The notes under the pieces are model-generated. The model saw only the letters and a program-made list of their open reading frames with translations. It was not told the DNA's origin and ran no database searches. Made by a program: the position numbers and the translations under genes. Source: Methylophaga lonarensis MPL (GTDB lineage: Bacteria; Pseudomonadota; Gammaproteobacteria; Nitrosococcales; Methylophagaceae). From it: DNA of 64,000 bases. The stretch lies in contig NZ_APHR01000010.1 in NCBI RefSeq assembly GCF_000349205.1, forward strand, positions 1 to 64,000, read 5' to 3'. Below are positions 1 through 9,630 of this stretch, piece by piece; positions within the stretch are counted from its first letter, which is position 1, and every line of letters starts with the position of its first letter.

Positions 1-3000
1 GCCAGAATTCTCTATCGACTTTGAAACGCCATACGGCTTCTGATGAGCTGACTGATTTCCAGATTGATCTAGAACAGCCAAACGAAGCACCCACTGAACC
101 GGCAGTACTAAGCGTTGACGAATCAGAGACCGTCCTCACTGTTGATACGGAATCTGTTCAAACACCGCCATCGCAAGGCTTCGCAGGAGGCATAGACCCT
201 GACATCGCGGAAGTGTTTGTAGAAGAAGCTGATGAAGTCATGGCGGACTTGCAGGATTTACTGCCTGAATGGCAGGCACAGGAATCCGAGTCCGACAGTG
301 CCATCACAGAAATAAGACGCAGATTCCATACACTTAAAGGCAGTGGCCGAATGACAGGTGCCACTGAAATTGGCGAACTCGCATGGGCAATTGAGGATTT
401 GCTTAACCGGGTGATCGAAGGTGGCCTGCCGGTCACCGATGCAATCAGACAATGTGTTACCGAGGCTTATCAGCTGCTTCCTGAGCTTTTGTTACGTTTC
501 CAGCAGGGAGAGACAGGAGCACATGACAAGGCTGTATCCCTGGCTGAACTGGCCGCAGAGCTTCGCCAGAAATCGTCCCTCGATACAGAACAGCTTGAAG
601 CTGCTCAGGACACTGTTATCGATATCGATGAGCAGCCGCAAGTTTCGCAACAATCCTTTGAAGCAGAAACCATAGAACTCGAGCCGCCAGAAACAGAGCA
701 ACAGCCATTGCAGGTTGAAGATACGCTCGCCACTGAACTCGATGATGAGCAAGCCGAACTGCAGGAAATATTCCGCAATGAAGCGCGCGAACACTTGCAG
801 CAACTACAAACTGACTGCCAGACCTTACGTCCGGGACATGCCATCAACAACAGCATGTTGCGTTCGATTCATTCCTTGAAAGGCGCAGCCAACATCGCTC
901 AGGCAATGCCATTAGCATTGTTATGCACTCAACTGGATAACAGTCTCAGACAACTCCATCGCCAGCAAATTCTGATTTCTGAACAGCAAACGCAACAGCT
1001 GCAGGAAATACTGCAATCACTGACCGAGCTGCTGGAGCTGGATTCAAGCATGGCTGAAGCAGAGGATATTCGGCCACTTGCTGCCAAAATCGAGTCGCTG
1101 GCGCCTGAATCTGAACCTGTTGATGCTCATGTGGCTATCGATCCCGAAGTCCTGGTCAGCTTCCTCGAGCAAACGGATGAGTTGCTGGATCAATACACCG
1201 AACAACTGGAAAACTGGCAACAAAGTGCTGATGCCGCACAAAAAACAGCGCTGTTATCGACACTGCAGAATTTGAGTGACAGTGCGATCAGCACCGGATT
1301 GCCCACGCTGGCGGCCTTGTATCAACTGCTGCATCAAGGAATTGAGCAAAGCCATCCTGATCATCCGGCGCTGGCTCAGTTGCTGGACGCAGGTTATGAA
1401 GAGCTCAATAACCAGATTGAAAGTGTCATTCAGAACAAACCAGCACCACCAATTGAAAAGCTTGATGCTCTGCTTGAACAATGTCTGACCACTGCCATTG
1501 AAACTGAAGTTGAAGTTGAAGCTGAGTCAGCGTCGGAACTGATGCCCATCGAAGTTGCCGAGGCTGAAGATGCTGATCTGGCTGCCATGCCTCAGCCTGA
1601 ATATCCGTCAGAACCTGCTGAACCTGTTCGGTTTGAGATCCCAACAGATGTTGATGCCGAACTGTTATCTGCGTTTACCGAAGAAGCGGCAGAACTTCTT
1701 AACTCCTGTGGCGAGGCAATCAAGCAATGGCAGGCTGAACCACAGCAAACCGCAGCTTGCATGCAGTTACAACGTGATTTGCATACTCTCAAGGGCGGGG
1801 CAAGGCTGACCGGCATCAGCCCATTGGCAAACTTGACCCACCACATGGAAACCCTGGTCTTGAGCGCCAGTGAAGGTAGCCGCCCTGCAGACACTGACTT
1901 CTTCGAGCTGATGTTCCGCTGCCATGACACGCTCACCGAAATGCAAGAACAGCTTGCCCGCAGAGAAGCAATCAACAAAGCCTTGCCCTTACTTGATGAG
2001 CTAACTTCTCCCGGTGCGGACTTTATCGCGATTGGTCAAGGCCGAACACTTGATACAGTCACACCCACCACAATTCCGGATACCTCTGGCAAGCCAAGTC
2101 CGGCAGCAGCCACCGGCGAACAAGTCAGGGTTCGAGCCGAGCTGCTCGATTATCTGAGCAATTTTGCCGGCGAAGTCAGCATTGCTCGTGACCGTGTCAC
2201 TCAGCAACATGCCGCATTACGTCAACAGTTAGGTGAGATGGAGGAAACAGTCAGTCGTCTACATGATCAGCTGCGTAAACTGGAAATTGAAACAGAAACA
2301 CAGATTCTGTTCCGTTACGAAGATGAGCTGACCGAGGACAATGCAGACTTCGATCCGCTTGAACTGGATCGCTTTTCCGTGATTCAACAATTGTCACGAA
2401 GCCTGACTGAGAGTGTTATCGATCTCAACGATATCAGCCAGTCGATGGATGCATTGGTTCGTGAAACCGACAGCATTCTTTTGCAACAATCCAGGCTGAA
2501 TACGGATTTACAGCACGGTTTGATGAACACCCGCTTATTACCGTTCACGGGCATCGTTCCCCGCCTGGAACGGATTGTGCGACAAACCTGCACCGAGCTG
2601 GGCAAACAGGCGAATTTGATTGTCGATGGCGCCACTTTGGAGCTTGATCGGACCATTCTCGATCATCTTGTCGCCCCATTGGAACATATCCTCAGAAACG
2701 CTATTGCCCATGGTATCGAATCACCTGAAGAGCGTCTTGCAGCCGGTAAACCAGAAGCCGGCCAGCTTAAACTCAGCCTGTACCGTGAAGGCTCAGAAGT
2801 TGCCATCATCGTTGAAGATGACGGCAAGGGTATGAACACCGATAAAATTCGCCAGCGAGCCCTGCAGATGAACCTGATCACAGCGGATCAGCATCTCGAC
2901 GAAAACACCCTGATCCAGCTGATTTTGACCTCGGGTTTCAGTACCGCAGACAACGTTTCGCAACTGGCCGGACGCGGCGTTGGCATGGATGTTGTTGATA

Positions 3001-3962
3001 ATGAAATCCGTAACCTCAAAGGTCGTCTGGATATTCGTTCGGAGCGTGGCAAGGGTACGCATTTCATTATGCATCTGCCATTGACACTGTCACTGATCCG
3101 GGCACTTCTGGTCAGCACCAATGGCCAGCAATACGCCATTCCCCTGGCAAGTGTAAAAGCCGGTGAACGTATCAGCAGGGATCAGGTTCAGGCAATGCTC
3201 GGCAACAAGAACGCGCAGTACAGCTACAACGGGGAAAACTACGCATTCATGCCATTGAGTCTGTTGTTGGGTGAACCGCTGCGCCTGCCGGAAAATACCG
3301 AACACCCGATGCCTTTGTTGTTATTCCGCTCTGGTAACACCCGCTTGGCGCTGCTGATTGACGCAATCAACAGTAACCGCGACATTGTCATCAAATCCGT
3401 TGGGCCACAACTGGCGCATATCCGCGCGCTCAATGGCGCTACGATTCTGGGTGATGGCCGTGTGGTGTTCATTCTCGATATTCCGACACTGGCAGCCACC
3501 TATCGGGCTGATCAGGCACTCATCGACAAACAACCCGACGCAGCCACCATTAAAACCAGCGCAACAGATAAACCGCTGGCGATGGTTGTCGATGACTCGA
3601 TTACCATGCGAAAAGCCTCAGACAACTTGTTGCGTCGTCTGGGTTTTGATGTCATCACTGCACGAGATGGTGTTGATGCACTCACCGCACTTTATGAACG
3701 TACGCCAGATGTGATCCTGCTGGATATTGAAATGCCACGTATGGATGGCTTTGAGTTTGCCTCCATGATTCGTAACGATAGTCGTTATCGCCACTTGCCT
3801 GTCATTATGATTACCTCCAGAACTGGCGACAAACATCGTCAGCGTGCCATGAACATCGGCGTCAATGACTATCTGGGTAAGCCCTATCAGGAAGAAGAAC
3901 TGATTGCAGTGTTACAGCAACAACTCGCCAGTCGTTACCCCCACCCCAGCGAAAGTCACTGA
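1..3962 (+). CDS. chpA: ChpA/PilL-type hybrid chemosensory histidine kinase (5' partial)
   Basis: CheA-like kinase of the type that controls type IV pili. The frame is open to the window edge, so the start lies upstream; the first start-like codon (TTG at 21) is not a credible start. Residues are counted from that TTG. Three Hpt domains carry HxLKG motifs with phospho-acceptor His at about 103, 284 and 588. A fourth four-helix region (about 375-480) lacks the His motif. Then come the dimerisation segment, the HATPase (N box NAIAHGIE near 895, DDGKGM, GRGVGMD), a CheW-like domain (about 1020-1160) and a C-terminal receiver domain with Asp 1235 in LLDIEMPRMDG. A CheW-like gene follows after 11 bp. 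The family is known to signal to PilG/PilH-type regulators; those genes are not in the window. Confidence 0.93.
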   Translation, partial: QNSLSTLKRHTASDELTDFQIDLEQPNEAPTEPAVLSVDESETVLTVDTESVQTPPSQGFAGGIDPDIAEVFVEEADEVMADLQDLLPEWQAQESESDSAITEIRRRFHTLKGSGRMTGATEIGELAWAIEDLLNRVIEGGLPVTDAIRQCVTEAYQLLPELLLRFQQGETGAHDKAVSLAELAAELRQKSSLDTEQLEAAQDTVIDIDEQPQVSQQSFEAETIELEPPETEQQPLQVEDTLATELDDEQAELQEIFRNEAREHLQQLQTDCQTLRPGHAINNSMLRSIHSLKGAANIAQAMPLALLCTQLDNSLRQLHRQQILISEQQTQQLQEILQSLTELLELDSSMAEAEDIRPLAAKIESLAPESEPVDAHVAIDPEVLVSFLEQTDELLDQYTEQLENWQQSADAAQKTALLSTLQNLSDSAISTGLPTLAALYQLLHQGIEQSHPDHPALAQLLDAGYEELNNQIESVIQNKPAPPIEKLDALLEQCLTTAIETEVEVEAESASELMPIEVAEAEDADLAAMPQPEYPSEPAEPVRFEIPTDVDAELLSAFTEEAAELLNSCGEAIKQWQAEPQQTAACMQLQRDLHTLKGGARLTGISPLANLTHHMETLVLSASEGSRPADTDFFELMFRCHDTLTEMQEQLARREAINKALPLLDELTSPGADFIAIGQGRTLDTVTPTTIPDTSGKPSPAAATGEQVRVRAELLDYLSNFAGEVSIARDRVTQQHAALRQQLGEMEETVSRLHDQLRKLEIETETQILFRYEDELTEDNADFDPLELDRFSVIQQLSRSLTESVIDLNDISQSMDALVRETDSILLQQSRLNTDLQHGLMNTRLLPFTGIVPRLERIVRQTCTELGKQANLIVDGATLELDRTILDHLVAPLEHILRNAIAHGIESPEERLAAGKPEAGQLKLSLYREGSEVAIIVEDDGKGMNTDKIRQRALQMNLITADQHLDENTLIQLILTSGFSTADNVSQLAGRGVGMDVVDNEIRNLKGRLDIRSERGKGTHFIMHLPLTLSLIRALLVSTNGQQYAIPLASVKAGERISRDQVQAMLGNKNAQYSYNGENYAFMPLSLLLGEPLRLPENTEHPMPLLLFRSGNTRLALLIDAINSNRDIVIKSVGPQLAHIRALNGATILGDGRVVFILDIPTLAATYRADQALIDKQPDAATIKTSATDKPLAMVVDDSITMRKASDNLLRRLGFDVITARDGVDALTALYERTPDVILLDIEMPRMDGFEFASMIRNDSRYRHLPVIMITSRTGDKHRQRAMNIGVNDYLGKPYQEEELIAVLQQQLASRYPHPSESH

Positions 3963-3973
3963 AGGAAGGCTAG

Positions 3974-4414
3974 ATGAGCGAACAAGGTAATTTTGTCCAT
4001 TGCATGCTGATCCCTCTTGAGCAGCGCTACCTGTTGTTGCCTAACACTGCAGTGGCAGAGGTACTGCCCATGCCCAAACTCAATCAGCAGAGTCAATCAC
4101 GAATCAAAATAAGCTGGCGTGAACAGGACATGCCCATTGTTGACCTTGAGCAGCTACTCGGGCAACAAACACACTCGACTTCTGCATCTAAAGTCTGCAT
4201 CGTCAATGCACTTAACCGTGACAGTGAACTGACGGTTTATGCCTTTCCCTGCTGGGGCGCTCCCCAACTTATCACCGTCAACGAGTTTGCACTGCAACCG
4301 ACCCATGATGAAAGCCACTCCGAGTACATTCATTGCCAGCTTAAAATCGGTAATAAAGTGGCGGTCATCCCCCAACTGGACAACATTGAAAGTTATCTGA
4401 AAAATCTAGCCTAA
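3974..4414 (+). CDS. CheW-like chemotaxis coupling protein (ChpC/PilI-like)
   Basis: Small single-domain CheW-fold protein of 146 aa. It begins with a segment like the start of CheW domains (MLIPLEQRYLLLPNTAVAEV) and keeps a 'MPIVDLEQLLG' strand typical of the family. GAAGG lies a few bases before the ATG. It starts 11 bp after the kinase stop, so it is almost certainly co-transcribed. In Pseudomonas the Pil-Chp cluster has a methylesterase gene (chpB) between chpA and the CheW-like chpC; here chpB is absent. The expected role is to couple a pilus chemoreceptor to the kinase, or to act as an accessory CheW. Which paralogue it is cannot be settled from sequence alone. Confidence 0.8.
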   Translation: MSEQGNFVHCMLIPLEQRYLLLPNTAVAEVLPMPKLNQQSQSRIKISWREQDMPIVDLEQLLGQQTHSTSASKVCIVNALNRDSELTVYAFPCWGAPQLITVNEFALQPTHDESHSEYIHCQLKIGNKVAVIPQLDNIESYLKNLA

Positions 4415-4456
4415 CCCCCCTGCGCAGCACTGAAAATTTGGTTTAAGATAGCGGGC

Positions 4457-6405
4457 ATGAAATATATCTGTCATGCACTTCTCATCGGCTTGCTTGCAAG
4501 CATTTTTCCAACCCTTGCCCTGTCAGCGGATAGCGAACAACTCGCCAAACAGCGCCAGTTATTCAAACAAGCCAGCAACGCAGTTCAGACTAATCAGCTG
4601 AATGTCTTCCGGCCTTTGCGAGCACAACTCGCGGATTATCCACTCGCTGGATATCTCGATTACCTGTATCTGCAGCATCGGCTCAGTCAGGTTTCTGAAC
4701 AGACTTTACGAGAGTTTTTCGCCGAAAACGAAGGCACTTTTTACGCTGACAGGCTCAGAGCCAGTTGGCTTGATCGGCTGGCGGCACAAAAAGCCTGGTC
4801 AAGCTATCTGGAGTTTTACCAAGGCACACAACCCGCATCACGGCAATGTTTAAAAGCCCAGGCCCTCATCGCCACCGGAAATCAGGCCCGAGCTCAAGAA
4901 ATGTTCGAACAGCTCTGGCTGGTCAATCAATCACAGCACGACAACTGTGACCCTGTGTTCCAGCATGCCAGCCGTGAAGGCTGGTTGACTGACGATCTGC
5001 GTTGGCAACGGTTAATGCTGACGCTGCGTGCTCAGCAATTCTCCTTGGCAAAATTTCTGGCTCGCGCGGTCAATAACAGCAGTGAGGCGGAAGCTGGGTG
5101 CAACGCTGGGAGAGTATTCATGAAAATCCCTTGAGCCTGCTTAATCAGCTGCCAGCAGAACCACCTCGCGGTGACCAAATATCGCTTGCCCGGGATCTGC
5201 CACTCAGCAGAGAAATACTGGTCCACGGCATTACCCGGTTGGCGCGACAAAACCCGGAACAGGCATTTGAAGTCTGGCAACGATTGTCACCACACTATAA
5301 TTTCGACCAGTCACAATATGAGCACGTACGCCGAGAAGCTGGAAAATGGTCAGCACTCAAACGTGAAGACGCAGCCTTGGGCCTGTTCGGCGAGGTCGGA
5401 GATGAACCCTGGAAAGTTCGTGCAGCACTGTGGCAACAAAACTGGCCGGCAGTGCAGGATGCCATTCAAAGCCTGAATGAAGAAGAGCGTCAGTTAAATC
5501 GCTGGCAATACTGGTTGGCACGAAGCGAAGCCGAGCTGGGACGATATGAATCTGCTCAGGCAATCTATGCCCGCATCGCAGGTGAACGAGATTTCTATAG
5601 CTTTATGGCGGCAGATCGTCTGGAACAGCCCTACCAGATGAACCACAACCCCATCCTCTCTGATGCAGCGACCATGCAGGCGTTTCGTCAAAACATCGAG
5701 GTACGCCGACTTGAGGAATTCGTCCATCTGAATCTGGATCTGGAAGCCCGCCGTCAGATATTTCGCGCGACACAAACCTTCACCCCAGAACAATTGCAGT
5801 TGTTGGCCGTGATTACCCATGACATGCAGTGGCATCACCAAACCATTGCCATACTGGGGCGAGCGCGTTACTGGGATGCCCTTGATTTACGATTCCCCGT
5901 GCTTTACCAGGCCCCGATGCAGCGTGCAGCTAAGGCAAATCGGCTGGACAGTTCATGGCTACTGGCAATCGCCCGGCAGGAAAGTGCCTTTCAGGAACAA
6001 GTCCGTTCTCATGCCGGCGCAATGGGACTGATGCAAGTGATGCCAGACACTGGACGGGCCGTTGCCAACAGACTCAATGATCCTTTGAAAAATGTTAACG
6101 AACTCAACCAGCCTGAGCGCAACATACAACTGGGCAGCGCCTACCTCCGGCAAATGCTGGATCGTAACCAGAATAATCCGATCTTGGCGACAGCTGCCTA
6201 CAACGCTGGCCCGCATCGTATTGACCGCTGGCTGCCGGAACAAACACTGCCAGCTGACATCTGGATAGAAAACATTCCGTTTAATGAAACCCGGCGCTAC
6301 GTCAGAGCGGTGATGAGCTACGCCGCGATATATGACTATCAGCAACAACTTGAAATTACACCGCTGAAACAGCGCATGCCTGCAGTTCAACCCAAAAAGC
6401 CTTAA
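4457..6405 (+). pseudogene. slt: Soluble lytic murein transglycosylase Slt, interrupted by a one-base frameshift
   Basis: Periplasmic enzyme that cleaves peptidoglycan between MurNAc and GlcNAc, forming 1,6-anhydro ends. The N-terminal frame (4457-5134) has a signal peptide ending near LALSA and the helical superhelix. The C-terminal frame (from about 5101 to 6405) holds the rest and the SLT domain, with catalytic Glu in ARQESAF (codon 5980-5982), GAMGLMQVMP and AAYNAGP. The two frames join at about 5096-5101: adding one base restores ...EAGWQRWESIHENP and gives about 649 residues, close to the roughly 645 of E. coli Slt70. So one base is missing. Either the gene is truly broken or this is a sequencing error. 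cca follows 9 bp later. Confidence 0.9.
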
Positions 6406-6414
6406 ACTGTCGCC

Positions 6415-7641
6415 ATGAAAACCTATCTGGTGGGTGGCGCTGTTCGAGATAAATTGCTGGGAATCGACACTCAGGATCGAGACTGGGTGGTGGTTGGCAG
6501 TGATGCACCAACGCTGATGGCGATGGGATTTAAACCGGTGGGTAAGGATTTTCCGGTCTTCCTGCATCCTGACACGCAGGAAGAGTATGCACTCGCTAGA
6601 ACCGAGCGAAAATCAGGCCACGGTTATCATGGCTTTGTGTTTCACACCGCCCCAGATGTGACACTTGAGCAAGATCTGGCGCGTAGAGATCTGACCATCA
6701 ACGCCATGGCACAAACCGAAAGCGGTGACATCATTGACCCGTTTGGCGGTCAGCAGGATCTGCAAGCAGGTGTCCTGCGCCATGTTTCACCCGCGTTTAA
6801 GGAAGATCCGGTGCGCGTGTTGCGTCTGGCACGCTTTGCTGCCCGCTTTGGCTTTAGTGTGGCGCCAGAAACCCGGCAGCTTATTCAGGAAATGATTGAT
6901 TCCGGTGAACTGACTCACCTTGTTGCCGAGCGTGTCTGGCAGGAATTGCAACTGGCCCTGATGTCAGATCGGCCCTCGCTGTTTTTCACTTGCCTGCGTG
7001 AAATCAATGCACTGACAGTGCTGTTCCCGGAAGTTGACCGACTGTTTGGTGTGCCACAGCATCCCAAATGGCACCCCGAAATTGATACTGGTGTCCATGT
7101 CATGATGGTGCTGGATCAAGCAGCCCGATTGTCTGACGATCTGGTGGTCCGCTTTGCTGCACTGTGCCACGATCTTGGCAAAGGCACTACGCCGGCAGAA
7201 ATCCTGCCCAGTCACCAGGGACATGAACAACGAAGTGTCACGCTGACCGAAGCACTTTGCCAACGTCTGAAAGTTTCCGGCGAGTTGCGAAGCGTTGCCT
7301 TGCATACCGCGCTGTACCACACTCAAATGCACAAATTGTTTGAAATCAGCGCACAAGAGGTGCTGGAAGTCATTGAAGCCTTGGATGCGTTTCGCAAACC
7401 CGACAGATTCCAACAGTATTTATTGGCGTCTGAGGCGGATTTTCGAGGCAGGCCTGGATATGAAAATACCGAGATGCCTGAAAAAGCGGTCATGCAGTCA
7501 TGTTTTGAGAGCGCCAATGCGGTCGCCGTTCAACCATTCATTGAGCAAGGCTTGCAAGGCAAGGCTATCTCGGAGGCGCTCAGACAGGCAAGAGCCGGCG
7601 TCATTGCAGATGTCCTCGACACACACAGGCCACAACACTGA
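6415..7641 (+). CDS. cca: CCA tRNA nucleotidyltransferase
   Basis: Adds or repairs the 3'-terminal CCA of tRNAs. At 408 aa it matches the long gammaproteobacterial form (E. coli about 412). The N-terminus has the class II nucleotidyltransferase signature: GGAVRDKLLG near residue 7, then DRDWVVVG with the metal-binding acidic pair. RRDLTINAMA follows, and 'EDPVRVLRLARFAARF' is the ATP/CTP-selecting block. A C-terminal HD domain with CHDLGKG suggests the phosphatase/phosphodiesterase activities of the E. coli-type enzyme. The start ATG lies 9 bp after the slt stop. It ends before a clear promoter for mch, so it closes the slt-cca unit. Confidence 0.95.
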   Translation: MKTYLVGGAVRDKLLGIDTQDRDWVVVGSDAPTLMAMGFKPVGKDFPVFLHPDTQEEYALARTERKSGHGYHGFVFHTAPDVTLEQDLARRDLTINAMAQTESGDIIDPFGGQQDLQAGVLRHVSPAFKEDPVRVLRLARFAARFGFSVAPETRQLIQEMIDSGELTHLVAERVWQELQLALMSDRPSLFFTCLREINALTVLFPEVDRLFGVPQHPKWHPEIDTGVHVMMVLDQAARLSDDLVVRFAALCHDLGKGTTPAEILPSHQGHEQRSVTLTEALCQRLKVSGELRSVALHTALYHTQMHKLFEISAQEVLEVIEALDAFRKPDRFQQYLLASEADFRGRPGYENTEMPEKAVMQSCFESANAVAVQPFIEQGLQGKAISEALRQARAGVIADVLDTHRPQH

Positions 7642-7652
7642 GCGCATACCCC

Positions 7653-7680
7653 TTACAGACCAATAGTCATCACGTATAAT
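7653..7680 (+). promoter_or_regulatory. Sigma-70-type promoter for mch
   Basis: TTACAG (7653-7658) and a perfect TATAAT (7675-7680) are separated by 16 bp, about 35 bp before the mch ATG. This is the only good promoter-like element between cca and mch and probably drives mch, the orf5-type gene and orf7. Confidence 0.6.
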
Positions 7681-7714
7681 CATCGCCAATGTCACTTTAA
7701 CCATAGGAACCCCC

Positions 7715-8698
7715 ATGAGCAGTGAAATCTCCGCCAACTGGACCAGCGTCAACGCTGCCTGCCAACCACTTGTCGAACAACTTGTGGCTGATGCCGAAGC
7801 TTTGCAACTGAAAATCAGCTTCATGAGTAACGGAACACGCGTTGTTGATGCCGGTATTGAATGTCGGGGTGGACTAGAAGCAGGCAGACGCATCGGCGAA
7901 ATCTGCATGGGTGGCCTCGGTACCGTCAGTCTGGGTAACAACAGCGGTTTTGCCAACTGGCCATGGTCGGTGACCGTACATGCCAAAACGCCGGTATTAA
8001 GCTGCCTCGGCAGTCAATATGCTGGCTGGAGCCTGTCACACAAAAGCGAAGACAGCAAATTTTACGCCCTGGGTTCAGGCCCTGGTCGAGCACTGGCTGC
8101 CAGAGAAGAATTATTCAAGGAGTTTGGCTACCAAGACAAGGCCGATGCCACGGTTATCGTGCTGGAAGTAGACAAAATGCCTCCGGTTGAAGTTGCCGAA
8201 AAAGTCGCCGACAACTGCGGCATCAAACCAGAAAACCTGACGTTTATTCTGACACCAACCGCCAGCCTCGCCGGTGTCATGCAGATCGCCAGCCGTGTCC
8301 TGGAAGTTGCCATGCACAAGGCGCATACCCTGCATTTCCCGATGGAAAAAATTGTTGATGGTTATGCCACAACCCCGGTCGCCCCTCCAGGCGGTGATTT
8401 CATGACCGGCATGGGTCGAACCAATGATGCCATTCTGTATGGCGGCAGTGTCCATTTGTTTATCGAAGGGTCTGATGATGAAGCCAAATCATTGGCCGAG
8501 AAAATGCCTAGCAACACCTCCTCGGATTACGGTCGACCATTTGCAGAAATATTCAAATCTTATGAATATGACTTCTTCAAAATCGATCCGATGCTGTTCA
8601 GCCCGGCTCAGGTGATTGTCACCAACAGCAAAACCGGCAACAGCTTCACAGCCGGCAAACTCAATGCTGAATTGCTGACGCTCTCATTCGGACTTTGA
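7715..8698 (+). CDS. mch: Methenyl-H4MPT cyclohydrolase
   Basis: Hydrolyses methenyl-H4MPT to 5-formyl-H4MPT in the H4MPT-linked formaldehyde oxidation pathway; cytoplasmic. The protein (327 aa) has the usual family length. Recognisable family blocks are ISFMSNGTRVVDAG, CRGGLEAGR, CMGGLGTVS near the N-terminus, and GRTNDAILYGG plus YDFFKIDPMLFSPA near the C-terminus. TAGGAAC lies before the ATG. The last bases overlap the TTG start of the next gene. The order mch-orf5-orf7-fae is the arrangement known from Methylobacterium and other H4MPT-using methylotrophs, which strongly supports the call. Confidence 0.97.
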   Translation: MSSEISANWTSVNAACQPLVEQLVADAEALQLKISFMSNGTRVVDAGIECRGGLEAGRRIGEICMGGLGTVSLGNNSGFANWPWSVTVHAKTPVLSCLGSQYAGWSLSHKSEDSKFYALGSGPGRALAAREELFKEFGYQDKADATVIVLEVDKMPPVEVAEKVADNCGIKPENLTFILTPTASLAGVMQIASRVLEVAMHKAHTLHFPMEKIVDGYATTPVAPPGGDFMTGMGRTNDAILYGGSVHLFIEGSDDEAKSLAEKMPSNTSSDYGRPFAEIFKSYEYDFFKIDPMLFSPAQVIVTNSKTGNSFTAGKLNAELLTLSFGL

Positions 8699-9630
8699 AC
8701 ACACACGCAAACAATACACGGTCTCCTCGTGTAGTCATTTTTAACGACACCCACGGCTGGCACAGTGATCAACTGTGCCGGGCGCTGCTGAGTCGGGGGT
8801 TCGAACCGGTTCTAAGCGATCTGGCCGCTTGTCGAATTGACTTTGCCAGCCCGGCCGGCATCAAAATTCCTGGATTTGACGGGCAATTGCCTGATGCTGC
8901 GATTGTGCGTGGCATCGCCCCCGGCAGTCTGGAACAGATCACCCTGCGAATGGATGTGCTGCACACCCTTGCCGAACATCAGGTGCCGGTATTTAACCCG
9001 GCTTCAGCAATTGAGCTGACCGTCGACAAGGCACGCACCTCCCTGAGACTGCACAATGCCGGCTTACCTACCCCGGCTACCTGGGCGGTTGAAGATTGGC
9101 ATCAAGCTGAACAAGTCACCGTTGTGGCCCTGTCTCAAGGCCATTCACTCATTTGCAAACCGCTGTTTGGCTGTCAGGGAAAAGGGCTTTATAAAATCGA
9201 CAGCCTGGCAGATTTCAAAAAGATTCACCCGGTGGGAGAAGCCTGGTATCTGCAACAATTTGTCGCTCCGCAACAAGCTGAGTACTGGCAGGATTGGCGT
9301 TTACTGGTGATTGGCGATCAAGTGGTCGCAGCCATGTCCCGCCAATCCCGCCATTGGATCACCAACTTTGCCCAGGGTGCCCAATGTTTTGCCGCCACAG
9401 TGACACCCGAAATGGCTGAACTTGCCATTCGTGCCACACGCTGCGTCGAGGCCAGTTACGCCGGCGTTGACCTGATCCGAACAGCCACTGGTGAGTTCAG
9501 TATTCTCGAAGTGAATAGCGTCCCCGCATGGAAAGGACTGTTTCAGGCAACAGGTATCGATGTCGCCGCCCATATTGCCGAGATGCTGGCCAATGCCAGC
9601 AGACAATCCCTGCAGATCAATGCTGTCTGA
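8695..9630 (+). CDS. RimK-type ATP-grasp ligase of the H4MPT/methanofuran gene set (Orf5-like)
   Basis: ATP-grasp amide ligase of 311 aa, in the position of methylotroph orf5. The start is TTG at 8695, overlapping the mch stop by 4 bp (TTGA). No ATG or GTG fits before the conserved RVVIFNDTHGWHSDQL segment, so TTG is supported. ATP-grasp landmarks are TVDKARTSLRLHNAGLPTP, the lysine in SLICKPLFGCQGKGL, a basic AYWQDWRLLVIGDQV-like block, and ILEVNSVPAWKG with the metal-binding Glu/Asn. Family members join an amino acid, usually glutamate, to a carboxylate. In this context glutamylation of H4MPT or of the methanofuran-type cofactor tail is likely; which one is inference. Confidence 0.85.
   Translation: MNTHANNTRSPRVVIFNDTHGWHSDQLCRALLSRGFEPVLSDLAACRIDFASPAGIKIPGFDGQLPDAAIVRGIAPGSLEQITLRMDVLHTLAEHQVPVFNPASAIELTVDKARTSLRLHNAGLPTPATWAVEDWHQAEQVTVVALSQGHSLICKPLFGCQGKGLYKIDSLADFKKIHPVGEAWYLQQFVAPQQAEYWQDWRLLVIGDQVVAAMSRQSRHWITNFAQGAQCFAATVTPEMAELAIRATRCVEASYAGVDLIRTATGEFSILEVNSVPAWKGLFQATGIDVAAHIAEMLANASRQSLQINAV

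Noticed and set aside
1500-1530. GAAGTTGAAGTTGAAGCTGAG microsatellite-like run in the kinase gene
   Set aside because: Very short and within an acidic linker; no sign of slippage or phase variation.
5959-6567. Minus-strand open frame of about 200 codons over the slt/cca junction
   Set aside because: Antisense to two well-identified genes, no family-like motifs.
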